DNA from: Thermococcus eurythermalis
Lineage (GTDB): Archaea > Methanobacteriota_B > Thermococci > Thermococcales > Thermococcaceae
Assembly (NCBI RefSeq): GCF_000769655.1
Contig: NZ_CP008887.1
Location: forward strand, 186,001 to 250,000
DNA length: 64,000 nt
Direction of reading: 5' to 3'
Part shown: positions 28,309 through 37,264 of the stretch, piece by piece
Position numbering within the stretch: position 1 is the first letter of the stretch
Layout: every line of letters begins with the position of its first letter
Position numbers and translations under genes: made by a program
The notes under the pieces: generated by a model
The model's input: the letters and a program-made list of their open reading frames with translations, nothing else
Database searches by the model: none
What the model was told of the DNA's origin: nothing

Positions 28309-29658
28309 ATGGCCGAGAAGAAGAAAAAGAGGGTTCTGATTTTGGGCGCCGCCGGAAGGGACTTCCACAACTTCAACGTGTTCTTCAGGGACAACCCTGA
28401 GTACGAGGTCGTCGCCTTCACCGCCACCCAGATTCCGGACATCGAGGGCAGGCTCTACCCGCCCGAGCTCGCTGGAGAGCTCTACCCGAACGGTATCCCC
28501 ATCTGGAGCGAGGACGACCTTGAGAAGATAATCAAGGAGCACGACATTGACATCGTCGTCTTCGCCTACTCCGATGTCTCCCACGAGCACGTCATGCACC
28601 TCGCCAGCAGGGCCCACTCAGCCGGTGCCGACTTCTGGCTCCTCGGCCCGAAGAGCACCATGCTCAAGTCCAGCAAGCCGGTCGTTGCCGTTACCGCAGT
28701 CAGAACCGGCTGTGGAAAGAGCCAGACCAGCAGGAAGGTCGCCCAGCTCCTCCAGGAGATGGGCTACAAGGTCGTTGCCATAAGGCACCCGATGCCCTAC
28801 GGCGACCTCAGGAAGCAGGTCGTCCAGCGCTTCGCCACCTTCGAGGACCTCGACAAGTACGAGTGCACCATCGAGGAGAGAGAGGAGTACGAGCCCTACA
28901 TCGAGCGCGGTATGGTTGTCTACGCGGGCGTTGACTACGAGAAGATTCTCCGCGAGGCCGAGAAAGAGGCCGACATAATCCTCTGGGACGGAGGAAACAA
29001 CGACTTCCCGTTCTACGAGCCCGACCTCTGGATAGTCGTCACCGACCCGCACAGGCCCGGCCACGAGCTCAAGTACCACCCTGGTGAGACCAACTTCAGG
29101 GCCGCTGACGTCATAATCATCAACAAGATTGACACCGCCAACAGGGACGACATCCAGAAGGTTCGTGAGAGCATCGAGAAGGTCAACCCGAACGCCACCG
29201 TCATCGAGGCTGCCTCGCCGATATTCGTCGACAACCCAGAGCTCATCAAGGGCAAGCGCGTTCTCGTCGTCGAGGACGGTCCGACCCTCACCCACGGCGG
29301 CATGAAGTACGGAGCCGGGTACGTTGCAGCGAAGAAGTTTGGAGCCAAGGAAATCATCGACCCGAGGCCCTACGCCGTCGGCTCAATCGTCGAGACCTAC
29401 AAGAAGTACCCGCACCTCGACGTCATCCTCCCTGCTATGGGCTACGGCAAGAAGCAGATTAAGGAGCTCGAGGAGACCATCAACAGGGCTGATGCCGACG
29501 TCGTCATCATGGGCACCCCTGTTGACCTGCGCAGGTTCATGAACCTCAACAAGCCAGCTGTAAGGGTCCGCTACGAGCTCGAGGAAATCGGCCAGCCCAA
29601 GCTCAAGGACATCCTCGAGAACTGGGTCAAGAACTGCGAGAAGCTTAAGAAGGAGTGA
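28309..29658 (+). CDS. cpgS: Cyclic 2,3-diphosphoglycerate synthetase family protein
   Basis: A 449-residue cytosolic ATP-binding protein. The N-terminus is Rossmann-like (VLILGAAGRDFHNF). A P-loop-type nucleotide site TAVRTGCGKSQTSRK lies near residue 130, followed by a GTPase-like VIIINKIDTANRDD. The family enzyme in methanogens makes cyclic 2,3-diphosphoglycerate, an osmolyte and protein thermoprotectant. Thermococcales homologues carry the same name but whether they make this compound I cannot confirm. It is a single gene with strong codon bias, which suggests high expression. Confidence 0.8.
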   Translation: MAEKKKKRVLILGAAGRDFHNFNVFFRDNPEYEVVAFTATQIPDIEGRLYPPELAGELYPNGIPIWSEDDLEKIIKEHDIDIVVFAYSDVSHEHVMHLASRAHSAGADFWLLGPKSTMLKSSKPVVAVTAVRTGCGKSQTSRKVAQLLQEMGYKVVAIRHPMPYGDLRKQVVQRFATFEDLDKYECTIEEREEYEPYIERGMVVYAGVDYEKILREAEKEADIILWDGGNNDFPFYEPDLWIVVTDPHRPGHELKYHPGETNFRAADVIIINKIDTANRDDIQKVRESIEKVNPNATVIEAASPIFVDNPELIKGKRVLVVEDGPTLTHGGMKYGAGYVAAKKFGAKEIIDPRPYAVGSIVETYKKYPHLDVILPAMGYGKKQIKELEETINRADADVVIMGTPVDLRRFMNLNKPAVRVRYELEEIGQPKLKDILENWVKNCEKLKKE

Positions 29659-29689
29659 AGTTTTTAACCTCCGCTCCTAATTTTTCTTC

Positions 29690-29941
29690 ATGTTCGACGT
29701 GGTCATTGAAATCTGGTGTCTGATTTGGGTTCTCAACATCGCGGGCTTTGCGTGGGTCACCTACGACGTCATCAAGAAGCAGAAGCTTATGCCAGACTCG
29801 GAGAAGGTCATGTGGATTCTTTTGGCGTTTCTGTTTGGCTCCTTTGTTGCCCTCGTCTACGCCATCTCAATTAAGCTGAGCGGGAAGTATGAGGAAGTCG
29901 AGTTCGAGAAGAAGGAGAACGAAGATGTCAAAGTGTGGTAG
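29690..29941 (+). CDS. Small membrane protein, PLDc_N-like
   Basis: An 83-residue protein with two membrane segments separated by YDVIKKQKLMPDSEKVMW, the layout of the phospholipase-D-nuclease N-terminal domain found alone in many small membrane proteins. It is probably leaderless: a TATA-like GTTTTTAAC at 29660-29668 is about 25 bp upstream of ATG 29690. Function unknown. It ends just before the right flank of a TnpB element. Confidence 0.65.
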   Translation: MFDVVIEIWCLIWVLNIAGFAWVTYDVIKKQKLMPDSEKVMWILLAFLFGSFVALVYAISIKLSGKYEEVEFEKKENEDVKVW

Positions 29942-29944
29942 AAA

Positions 29945-31225
29945 GCCTTTTATTGTGAAGCGCCCAACTCAAATCGCCCGGGGAGCACCGCCGAGGGCGG
30001 AGTCAATGAACTCGGGCGGGTTATTACCGTCCCGCCGACTCCTTCCTTTTTATTGCATTGACAGTGAGAGTCGGCTTCCCTCCTCCCAGCTTCATTGGAG
30101 GGCTTTCGGGGGGAACGGTGACTCCCCACATCTTCAAGGCTCTCAAGCGAATATTCCAACTCCCAACCACGTCCCTATCGGCTTCAAAACCACAATTCAA
30201 ACACTTCAAAATCCGGTGCCCATTCGGGCTTAATTTCTCTCCACATATCGGGCACAGAGAAGAAGTGTAAGCAGGGTTTACAAAAACGACTCTAACACCC
30301 TTCAGTTTGGCTTTGTATTTGATGATTGACTGGAGTTTGCGAAAACTCCACCTGTGAAGTCTCCCATTCATCCCAGCTGAATATCTAATCGAATCCCTGA
30401 TTTCAATCAAATCCTCTAAAGCAATCCCACCATACTTCTCCGCCAGCTCGATGATTTTATTGGCAAGCTTATGGTAAAGGTCGTTAAGCCTGTTCTTTTC
30501 CCTTCGCCCGTATTTTTCAAGGAGTTCTCTCCTCCTCTTTCCAGCCTTAAATTTCTTCTGGATTTTCCTTCTCTTCATGAAGTAACCTGTCCTAATCTCC
30601 CGCTCGTGGGTGATGATTTGAACAAACTCTCCATTAGGGAAGGAAAGCGTTACGTTATTCTCATTCAAATCCACTCCAACAAAGGCTTTCGGCTCTTTAA
30701 CCTCGACTTCCTTCGAGAAGACGACGTTTAGGAAGACTCCCTTCGATGTTCTCACTAACCACGCTTGACCAACCCCCCAGTTCTTGAACTTCTCGTGGTA
30801 TTTTGCGGGATAAAACTCTAACTGAACCCTCCCGCTTGGAGTGGAGAGTTTTACGGTCTTGTTCTCCAAGTCGAGTTTGAACAGGTGGTCGTCGAGCATA
30901 ATAACTTCTTTCTTGAAAACTGGTCTTCCCCTCGCTTTACCCTTCTTTTTCCTCTTCCTGAAGCTTTTAAAGATTGCAGTCGCCATCTGGCAGGCCGTGT
31001 AAAGGTAGTGACTTGGGAGTTCTGGATACTCTTTGCGAAGACTTTTGTAAGTTTCTTTTTTCAGCCTGTAGAAGCTTGTGGTGTTGTTTTCGAAAGCATA
31101 AGTGATGAGAAAGTTCACGATTTCACGATAAGTGGAGAAAAGGCATTCTAAACCCTCTGGAATTTCCCTAAGCTTGAATTTGGCAGTAAGTTTAATTGTT
31201 TCAAATGACATTGAAAACCACACAA
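29945..31225 (-). mobile_element. Solitary TnpB element (IS200/IS605-IS607 superfamily)
   Basis: A tnpB gene without a transposase partner. Boundaries are approximate. On the tnpB strand, the region after the stop is GC-rich and can fold: GGCGGG/CCCGCC (30015-30036) surrounds the stop codon and CCGCC-GAG-GGCGG follows near 29992-30000. This is where an omega/reRNA would be. The gene is closely similar to the tnpB of the complete IS607-type element at 56976-58157 but has no tnpA upstream. The opposite flank is a shared AT-rich promoter region. Confidence 0.6.
30024..31211 (-). CDS. tnpB: TnpB RNA-guided nuclease, stand-alone copy
   Basis: About 395 residues. The RuvC-like catalytic acids are present: Asp in VGVDLNENN, Glu in IALEDLIEI, Asp in EADRDVVGSWNI. 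A four-Cys zinc ribbon (CPICG...CLNCG) lies between the last two. Start ATG 31211 (MSFETIKL) corresponds to the start of the IS607 copy; an upstream in-frame codon would add four residues. TnpB cuts DNA under guidance from RNA made at the element's right end. The 3' tail differs from copy 2 after PPESP, so the two right ends are not the same. Confidence 0.9.
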   Translation of the reverse strand: MSFETIKLTAKFKLREIPEGLECLFSTYREIVNFLITYAFENNTTSFYRLKKETYKSLRKEYPELPSHYLYTACQMATAIFKSFRKRKKKGKARGRPVFKKEVIMLDDHLFKLDLENKTVKLSTPSGRVQLEFYPAKYHEKFKNWGVGQAWLVRTSKGVFLNVVFSKEVEVKEPKAFVGVDLNENNVTLSFPNGEFVQIITHEREIRTGYFMKRRKIQKKFKAGKRRRELLEKYGRREKNRLNDLYHKLANKIIELAEKYGGIALEDLIEIRDSIRYSAGMNGRLHRWSFRKLQSIIKYKAKLKGVRVVFVNPAYTSSLCPICGEKLSPNGHRILKCLNCGFEADRDVVGSWNIRLRALKMWGVTVPPESPPMKLGGGKPTLTVNAIKRKESAGR

Positions 31226-31313
31226 AGATCTAATTTGGAGTATTTAAATCTTACTATAATGTCTTCGTGGACAATTCCAATTCCATATAATTGTACTCTC
31301 TGGGAGGAGGGAA

Positions 31314-31798
31314 ATGATAAATCGGGCTGTATTTTTGATGTCCATCGGTGGAGCAAGTTTTGCATACGGCGTTATGAACTTCTTGACAGCAGCTACGGAG
31401 CTCTGGAAAAAGCGCTTTCCTACTACCGCTCAAGCTCAATCTACAAAGATAAATCAGAGCTCCAACATCTTCAGCGCGCCTACAAAGATGTCCTCCCCAC
31501 CGCGACGAAGGATTTTCACGAGATAATTGGAGGATGGCGTCTCAGCGGTGCCGGGGTTTTACTGGGCTGGTATGCCATGTTGAACGGTGAATATCTGACT
31601 ACATGGAGCGAAGAACTCATGGAGGACGTATCCGACGTAAAAACCACAGGTTATATCGTTGACATAGGTCTCATAATCGCGGGGCTGGCATTCATAATGA
31701 TGATACTATCTTACCTTCGAGTCAGCAGCTATGAGAGAGAACTCCTTGCGATAAGGCTTAAAGACTCAAAAAATGCTGAAATTTCGATAAAGGTTTAA
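31314..31798 (+). pseudogene. Small membrane protein, frameshifted
   Basis: A very strong ribosome binding site (GGAGGAGG ending about 3 nt before ATG 31314) leads into a hydrophobic N-terminus (MINRAVFLMSIGGASFAYGV). That frame loses coding character after WKK, while the frame one base back continues sensibly to the stop at 31798 with another membrane segment (IVDIGLIIAGLAFIMMILSYL). Restoring one A in the A5 run at 31407-31411 gives a 161-residue two-segment membrane protein. No family recognised. AT-rich compared with the neighbouring thiamine cluster. Confidence 0.55.
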
Positions 31799-31862
31799 TT
31801 TTTCATTCTCCCACCGTTCCCCTTTGCGTTCCGAACCTATTTAACGCCTTTGCATTGAAGCG

Positions 31863-31927
31863 TTTATAAATGGTGAGAACTCACACTTCTCAAAGTTTAT
31901 AAAGAGGTGAGAACCGGAAGTTCTCAC
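31863..31927 (+). repeat. Duplicated TATA-plus-GGTGAGAAC module with palindromes
   Basis: TTTATAAA followed within 1-2 nt by GGTGAGAAC occurs twice, at 31863-31880 and 31896-31914, about 33 bp apart. The first copy extends into the palindrome GTGAGAACTCAC (31873-31884). The second forms an inverted repeat of GTGAGAAC (31907-31914) with GTTCTCAC (31920-31927), reaching into the end of yjbQ. A third TATA plus GGTGAGAAC sits before the VapBC operon (61609-61628). On the plus strand these would drive transcription antisense to yjbQ; no plus-strand gene follows. Confidence 0.6.
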
Positions 31928-32337
31928 TCCCCTATGACCTGCACTATAACGCGCCTGTGCCTCGGCCTCACGTCCAGCTCGACGAAGAAAATCTGCTGCC
32001 AGGTTCCGCGCACGAGCCTGCCGTCAGCGACCGGGAAGCACTCGCTAGCTCCCAGCAGGGTGGCACGGAGGTGGCTGTGGGCGTTGTCGTCTATCCTGTC
32101 GTGGAGGTAGCCCCTCCCCTTCGGAATCAGCTCCTTCAAGGCCCGCTTGAAGTCCTCCAGAAGGCCGGACTCGTGCTCTATGGTGACTATCGCGCCCGTT
32201 GCGCCGGGGACAAAGACGAGAACCTGGCCGTTCTCTATTTCGGACTCTTCCACAATCCTCTCGACGTCGCGGGTTATGTCAACGAGGTCAATCTCACCCC
32301 TCGTGGAGAAGTGAAGCTCCTTTGTCACGACCCTCAT
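31924..32337 (-). CDS. YjbQ family protein (UPF0047)
   Basis: A 137-residue protein with the YjbQ fold signature: LVFVPGATGAIVTIEHE, then HDRIDDNAHSHLRATLLGAS with conserved His/Asp, and GTWQQIFFVELD. Some family members have weak thiamine-phosphate synthase activity, which fits the neighbouring ThiN-domain gene. Start ATG 32337 is chosen because GGGTGGTGG precedes it. It overlaps the VanZ-like gene by 44 nt and is the last gene of the thiR-vanZ-yjbQ run. Confidence 0.85.
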   Translation of the reverse strand: MRVVTKELHFSTRGEIDLVDITRDVERIVEESEIENGQVLVFVPGATGAIVTIEHESGLLEDFKRALKELIPKGRGYLHDRIDDNAHSHLRATLLGASECFPVADGRLVRGTWQQIFFVELDVRPRHRRVIVQVIGE

Positions 32338-32617
32338 GCCACCACCCAAGGAGGACTCCGAGCGCGAAGCCTATTAGGTTTGCGCCCATGTCCGCGAAGG
32401 AGAAAGTCCTGCCGGGGACGAAGAGCTGGAGGGACTCCAGGACAACGGGCAGAGGAACGAGATAGCGCCAGAGAGACCGGCCCAAAAAGCCCAGTACCGC
32501 AAACTCGGCCAGATGCACCAGCTTGTCCCCGTTCGGCACGGGGGACGACGGAACAGCGGGCATCAGGTTCAGAAAAAGAAGGAGAACCACATAGGGAACA
32601 AGAATCCTACGCCTCAA
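32294..32617 (-). CDS. VanZ-like membrane protein
   Basis: A 107-residue protein with about four membrane segments. The VanZ pattern is visible: DKLVHLAEFAVLGFLG and ESLQLFVPGRTFSFADMGANLIG. The function of VanZ-like proteins outside glycopeptide resistance is unknown. It overlaps thiR by 4 nt upstream and yjbQ by 44 nt downstream. Confidence 0.75.
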   Translation of the reverse strand: MRRRILVPYVVLLLFLNLMPAVPSSPVPNGDKLVHLAEFAVLGFLGRSLWRYLVPLPVVLESLQLFVPGRTFSFADMGANLIGFALGVLLGWWHEGRDKGASLLHEG

Positions 32618-33504
32618 AGGTGCCTCACCAGCCGCTTGAGCTTCTCAACGACCTCAACGGGGTCTCTACCGAAGAGGTAGACAAGGGGCTCAACGCCGAG
32701 GCCGCCCTCGTCGACGACGGCGTCGTAAACATCGTCCCTGAAGACCCCCACTATCCTCTCAATGGCCTCGTCCTCGCCCAGCCCGCCGGTTTTAACCCTC
32801 GCGACTTTAAAGCCGGCCTTTTTGATGGTCCCCTCAACGTCATCACCATACCTTATGTTCAGAACGCTCCTGATTTCAGGCCTTATCCCGGCCAGCTTCA
32901 CGAGGATCCCCGCAACAAAGCGGCTCGCGCCGAACTCCGGCGGTAGTGCGAAGGCCTTCCCCTTGACGGAGGTTATCCTACCCGGAATCGCCGCGACGTC
33001 CTCTGGGCTCTTCGGGGACGGGAGGGAATAGGCGAAGTTGCTCCGTACCTCCGGAATAAGGGACGGGAACTTTTCTTCCCTGAGGAGCTCGTTTAGGGCG
33101 GTGTTCAGAACCTCAAGAACCTCCCCTCTGCTCGGAACCATGGAGAACAGCGAGCGACAGGCCTCCTCGCTCACTCCGGCGTATTCAGCGTAGAATTTGC
33201 ACAGGAAACCGTTCTGGAAGAGCTCCATCAAGCGCCTCGTCACAAGAAGAACCGCTTCCTCCCTGCTCCCGCCGAAGAGTATGAAGGAGGCAACGTCATT
33301 TGCCAGGTCTTCAAGTCTCTCGGCTACCTCCGCCGGGGGCACCTTGTACTTCCCGGCCAGGTACTTGCTCACCATGGCCTGGGTCATGCCGAGATAAGAT
33401 GCAATCTGCGACTGCCTCATGCCCTCTCGGTATAGTCTCTCAGCTATTTTAGCCCTCAGAAAAGGCATCAGCTCCTCAGCAACGTAAACGCTGGGCGTCC
33501 TCAT
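32614..33504 (-). CDS. thiR: ThiR-type regulator: HTH fused to ThiN domain
   Basis: A 296-residue protein. The N-terminal helix-turn-helix (MRQSQIASYLGMTQAMVSKY) is followed by a linker and a C-terminal ThiN domain (thiamine-phosphate synthase type; FGASRFVAGILVKLAG and LNIRYGDD). In archaea such fusions act as thiamine-phosphate-responsive transcription repressors, not primarily as enzymes. Its promoter region has a GAACGTTC palindrome (33530-33537) that could be a self-operator. It is divergent from pyrB. Whether ThiN here is still catalytic cannot be told from the sequence. Confidence 0.82.
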   Translation of the reverse strand: MRTPSVYVAEELMPFLRAKIAERLYREGMRQSQIASYLGMTQAMVSKYLAGKYKVPPAEVAERLEDLANDVASFILFGGSREEAVLLVTRRLMELFQNGFLCKFYAEYAGVSEEACRSLFSMVPSRGEVLEVLNTALNELLREEKFPSLIPEVRSNFAYSLPSPKSPEDVAAIPGRITSVKGKAFALPPEFGASRFVAGILVKLAGIRPEIRSVLNIRYGDDVEGTIKKAGFKVARVKTGGLGEDEAIERIVGVFRDDVYDAVVDEGGLGVEPLVYLFGRDPVEVVEKLKRLVRHL

Positions 33505-33527
33505 GCTATCACCCTAAAACCAGGTTA

Positions 33528-33540
33528 TTGAACGTTCCAA
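33528..33540. promoter_or_regulatory. Palindrome in thiR/pyrB divergent promoter region
   Basis: TTGAACGTTCCAA contains the perfect 8-bp palindrome GAACGTTC. It lies about 25 bp upstream of the thiR start and just downstream of its likely TATA box (ATTTAAAC on the minus strand), the expected place for a repressor site. Assignment to ThiR is a guess. Confidence 0.35.
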
Positions 33541-33590
33541 CTCGATGTTTAAATTTTTGCCTCAACAAGCAAATGTCAAAAAAGACTTAA

Positions 33591-34550
<960 letters not shown>

Positions 34551-35006
34551 ATGGCCGAGCTTAAGGTTACTGCCATTAAAGAGGGAACCGTTATAGACCA
34601 CATCCCAGCCGGAAAGGGGCTTAAGGTCATCGAGATACTCCGCCTCAACAGGCCGAACGGAGGGGCGCTGCTCCTCGCCTCGAACGTCAACAGCAAGAAG
34701 CTGGGCAGGAAGGATATAGTCAAAGTGGAGGGCAGGTTCCTGAGCGAGGAAGAGGTCAACAAGATAGCCCTCATCGCCCCGACCGCCACCGTGAACATAG
34801 TGCGGAACTACAAGGTCTCCGAGAAGTTCAAGGTCGAGATTCCGGACGAGATAACAGGAATACTCCGCTGTGCCAACCCGAACTGCGTCAGCAACCACGA
34901 GTACACGGTTTCAAAGTTCTACGTCGTCTCAAGGGAGCCTCTCAAGGTGCGCTGTCACTACTGCGAGAGGACGATGGAGGAGGAGGATATACTCCGGAAC
35001 CTCTGA
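34551..35006 (+). CDS. pyrI: Aspartate carbamoyltransferase regulatory subunit
   Basis: A 151-residue allosteric partner of PyrB. The N-terminal nucleotide-binding domain has TVIDHIPAGKGLKV and HIPAG-type contacts; the C-terminal zinc domain has four cysteines (CANPNC and CHYC). Its start codon touches the pyrB stop. Length and zinc site are complete. Confidence 0.97.
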   Translation: MAELKVTAIKEGTVIDHIPAGKGLKVIEILRLNRPNGGALLLASNVNSKKLGRKDIVKVEGRFLSEEEVNKIALIAPTATVNIVRNYKVSEKFKVEIPDEITGILRCANPNCVSNHEYTVSKFYVVSREPLKVRCHYCERTMEEEDILRNL

Positions 35007-35042
35007 AGAAAACTTTAAAACTACACCCCCTTTATTTTAATT

Positions 35043-36614
35043 GTGAGTAGTATGAGAAAAAACTCACGAGTATTATTGCTGCTCATAGTCACCACTACCA
35101 TTCTTGGAATTATATACCTAGGGACTAGTCATTTTGAGGAAGTCCCCCTCTCAGAAAGCCACGAAACTGAAGACGTCAGAGTCTACGTAATGCTCAAGGA
35201 GGAAAACGCTGTTTTTGAAACAGCCATATTTAAGATAAACGTTGGCAAAGCAAGGATAAACGAGACAAACGTCCCAGCTTTGGCGTACAGCGGGAAACCA
35301 GGCCGTGTTCATCTTCGAGTAGGGGGAGAAGTCGTAAACTGGAACGGGGTTAGATTCGATGTCACAGGCGATTTTTCCCTGGAAACTGAGGGAGGAAAAA
35401 GCTATTTAGTGGCACTCACCCTCGTTCATAAACCCGGGGTCTTTGTAATAAAGCCAGATTCACGACTAAGTGGCATCATAGGTGAGGACATACCGGACAC
35501 GCTTCTCCTAGATGACAAATTCTTTGTAAATAGGGCAATGGCGAAGGCCAACGCAACGGAAGAGCTAAAAATAAACCGGGAACTGAGAGAAAAATACCTA
35601 GGGTTGTGGGAGCAAACTAAAAATCTGAGTTATCTTCTGGCCTACAGGGACTTAAGCTATCACCTCAAGATGATTTCCATGCTCGGGAAAGCTGGAAAAC
35701 TAACAGACACTGCCCTTAAAACATACGTCCTTGATATAATTGCCACAGACTACTATTATTCCAGGTTCACGAAACCAGGGAAAAAAGACCTGATACTGGT
35801 TTTTTCGAACGAGTGTCCGTATTACGGAGCCATTAAAGTCACAGATGGTCCCATAAAGAGCCACATGCCCTTCATATACTACCGCGGGAGAGGGTTTAAC
35901 TTATACCCCGTTTCAGCTCTTCACTGGGCACACGTATATTTTGAGAAAGATCGCCCCAACGTGGCCGTTGAAATTCTGCAGGAACTCCAAGATTTCATTG
36001 AACACGGAAAGTACCAGACAACCGAGTACGCCATCTTTCCAGTATACTTCCACTTCCAAAACGCCAGCATCCCATGGGTTTCAGGCTATGCCCAGGGCCT
36101 AGGCGCTGGACTCTACGCCCTCGCCTACAACATCACGGGGAATGAGAGTTACCTCCAGACTGCCAAGCTACTCCTGAACTCCTTTGAACTGCCTCTAGAA
36201 AGGAACGGCTTTGTTCTTCAAACCCCATATGGGCCATGGTACTTGGAATACAACTACTACCCAGAGCAACTCGTCTTGAACGGACATATAATCTCCCTCC
36301 AGGGACTCTACTATTACTGGAAAGTAACGGGCGACCAGAGGGCCTACAAACACTTCATAGAAGGCGCCTTAAGCGTTAAGCGAGCCCTCCCATTCTTTGA
36401 CACCGGGAACTGGAGCAGATACGCCAGTATCTACAACTCCTCCAGCATCTTCTACCACCGTCTTCACGTAAGGCTCCTCGTCTGGCTCTACGCAAAAACG
36501 GGAGAGGAGGAGTTCATAGAGTACGCAAAGAGATGGAATGGTTACCTAGAAGAGAAGGGACTTAAAAAAGAGGACATAGAGGCTCTACTCCAACAGATGC
36601 GGAAGACGCCTTAA
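35043..36614 (+). CDS. D-glucuronyl C5-epimerase family protein, membrane-anchored
   Basis: A 523-residue protein with one N-terminal membrane anchor (VLLLLIVTTTILGIIYLG). The C-terminal half resembles the heparosan-glucuronate C5-epimerase catalytic domain: WVSGYAQGLGAGLYALAY, ALSVKRALPFFDTGNWSRY and RLHVRLLVWLY. It probably acts on an extracellular uronate-containing polysaccharide, but the substrate is unknown. GTG 35043 lies about 25 bp after the TATA box CTTTAAAACT, implying a leaderless message; ATG 35052 is an alternative. More AT-rich than pyrBI. The 3' end overlaps the convergent ECF gene by 30 nt. Confidence 0.75.
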   Translation: MSSMRKNSRVLLLLIVTTTILGIIYLGTSHFEEVPLSESHETEDVRVYVMLKEENAVFETAIFKINVGKARINETNVPALAYSGKPGRVHLRVGGEVVNWNGVRFDVTGDFSLETEGGKSYLVALTLVHKPGVFVIKPDSRLSGIIGEDIPDTLLLDDKFFVNRAMAKANATEELKINRELREKYLGLWEQTKNLSYLLAYRDLSYHLKMISMLGKAGKLTDTALKTYVLDIIATDYYYSRFTKPGKKDLILVFSNECPYYGAIKVTDGPIKSHMPFIYYRGRGFNLYPVSALHWAHVYFEKDRPNVAVEILQELQDFIEHGKYQTTEYAIFPVYFHFQNASIPWVSGYAQGLGAGLYALAYNITGNESYLQTAKLLLNSFELPLERNGFVLQTPYGPWYLEYNYYPEQLVLNGHIISLQGLYYYWKVTGDQRAYKHFIEGALSVKRALPFFDTGNWSRYASIYNSSSIFYHRLHVRLLVWLYAKTGEEEFIEYAKRWNGYLEEKGLKKEDIEALLQQMRKTP

Positions 36615-37169
36615 AACGGGTATCGTGGCGGCCAGTCCTATGAAAACATCAATTGCACTCTGCACCGAGTTGGGCAAGCCTATAGCCACCCAGAAGGGGA
36701 CGTGCGTCCAGTCCTCAACTGCCTGAACCACCTGCTCCCTCGGCAGGCCAAGCCAGATTGGAAGCGCCACGTAGTAGTTGAGGGCCAGCGTCAGCGGAAT
36801 CCTAAGGGCAACACCCACCACGTACGCGACGAGACCGAAGAGGACGGCCCTTCTCGGATTCCTCAGGTCGAAGCCAACGGTTCTCCTCGCAAACTCAAGG
36901 CCCAGGAGAACCGTGAAGGTGGCGGTCGTCTTCATCATTGCTCCGAGCCAGCTCGCGGAGGAGACCACGCTGAGGCCCAGGAAGAGCAGGCCGAGGGCAA
37001 AGAGGCCGCCCCAGAAGCCCAGTATCAGGTAGGTGACTATTATCGGCACTGCAACAACGTCAATCTTCATTCCCCATACCGTCGGAAAGTCTATCGGGGC
37101 GACGTCGAGGAGGAGCGCGAGACCCAGCATCACACCTGAAATCGCCATCTCTCTCGGGCCAACTTTCAT
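36585..37169 (-). CDS. ECF transporter S component (RibU-like)
   Basis: A 194-residue protein with five to six membrane segments, the size and layout of an energy-coupling-factor substrate-binding subunit. TYLILGFWGGLFALGLLFLG and the SSASWLGAMMKTTATF loop resemble RibU/YpaA-type riboflavin binders. The substrate is not proven. The EcfA ATPases and EcfT are not in this window, as expected for a shared-module transporter. A dyad TTGTTC-N8-GAACAA lies in the divergent promoter region. Confidence 0.65.
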   Translation of the reverse strand: MKVGPREMAISGVMLGLALLLDVAPIDFPTVWGMKIDVVAVPIIVTYLILGFWGGLFALGLLFLGLSVVSSASWLGAMMKTTATFTVLLGLEFARRTVGFDLRNPRRAVLFGLVAYVVGVALRIPLTLALNYYVALPIWLGLPREQVVQAVEDWTHVPFWVAIGLPNSVQSAIDVFIGLAATIPVLRRLPHLLE

Positions 37170-37188
37170 TCACACCACCGAGACAAAT

Positions 37189-37230
37189 TTGTTCCATAAT
37201 TTTAAAAGGTTTGTTCCAGAAAAAGAACAA
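37189..37230. promoter_or_regulatory. Divergent promoter region with TTGTTC/GAACAA dyad
   Basis: TTGTTCC occurs at 37189-37195 and again at 37211-37217; the second pairs with GAACAA at 37225-37230 to form a perfect dyad with an 8-bp spacer. It sits between the minus-strand TATA (CCTTTTAAAATT, about 37197-37208) of the ECF gene and the plus-strand TATA (TTCTTAAAAAC, about 37232-37242) of the next gene, so one factor could control both. If the S component is a riboflavin carrier, an RbkR-type regulator would be the first candidate; that is inference. Confidence 0.4.
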
Positions 37231-37264
37231 TTTTCTTAAAAACATCCGCCCGGAACACTCACCG

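Noticed and set aside
31196-31798. Single unbroken 200-residue protein over the frameshifted membrane gene
   Set aside because: Its first 70 residues have no coding character and no ribosome site, whereas ATG 31314 in the other frame has a strong one and a membrane segment.
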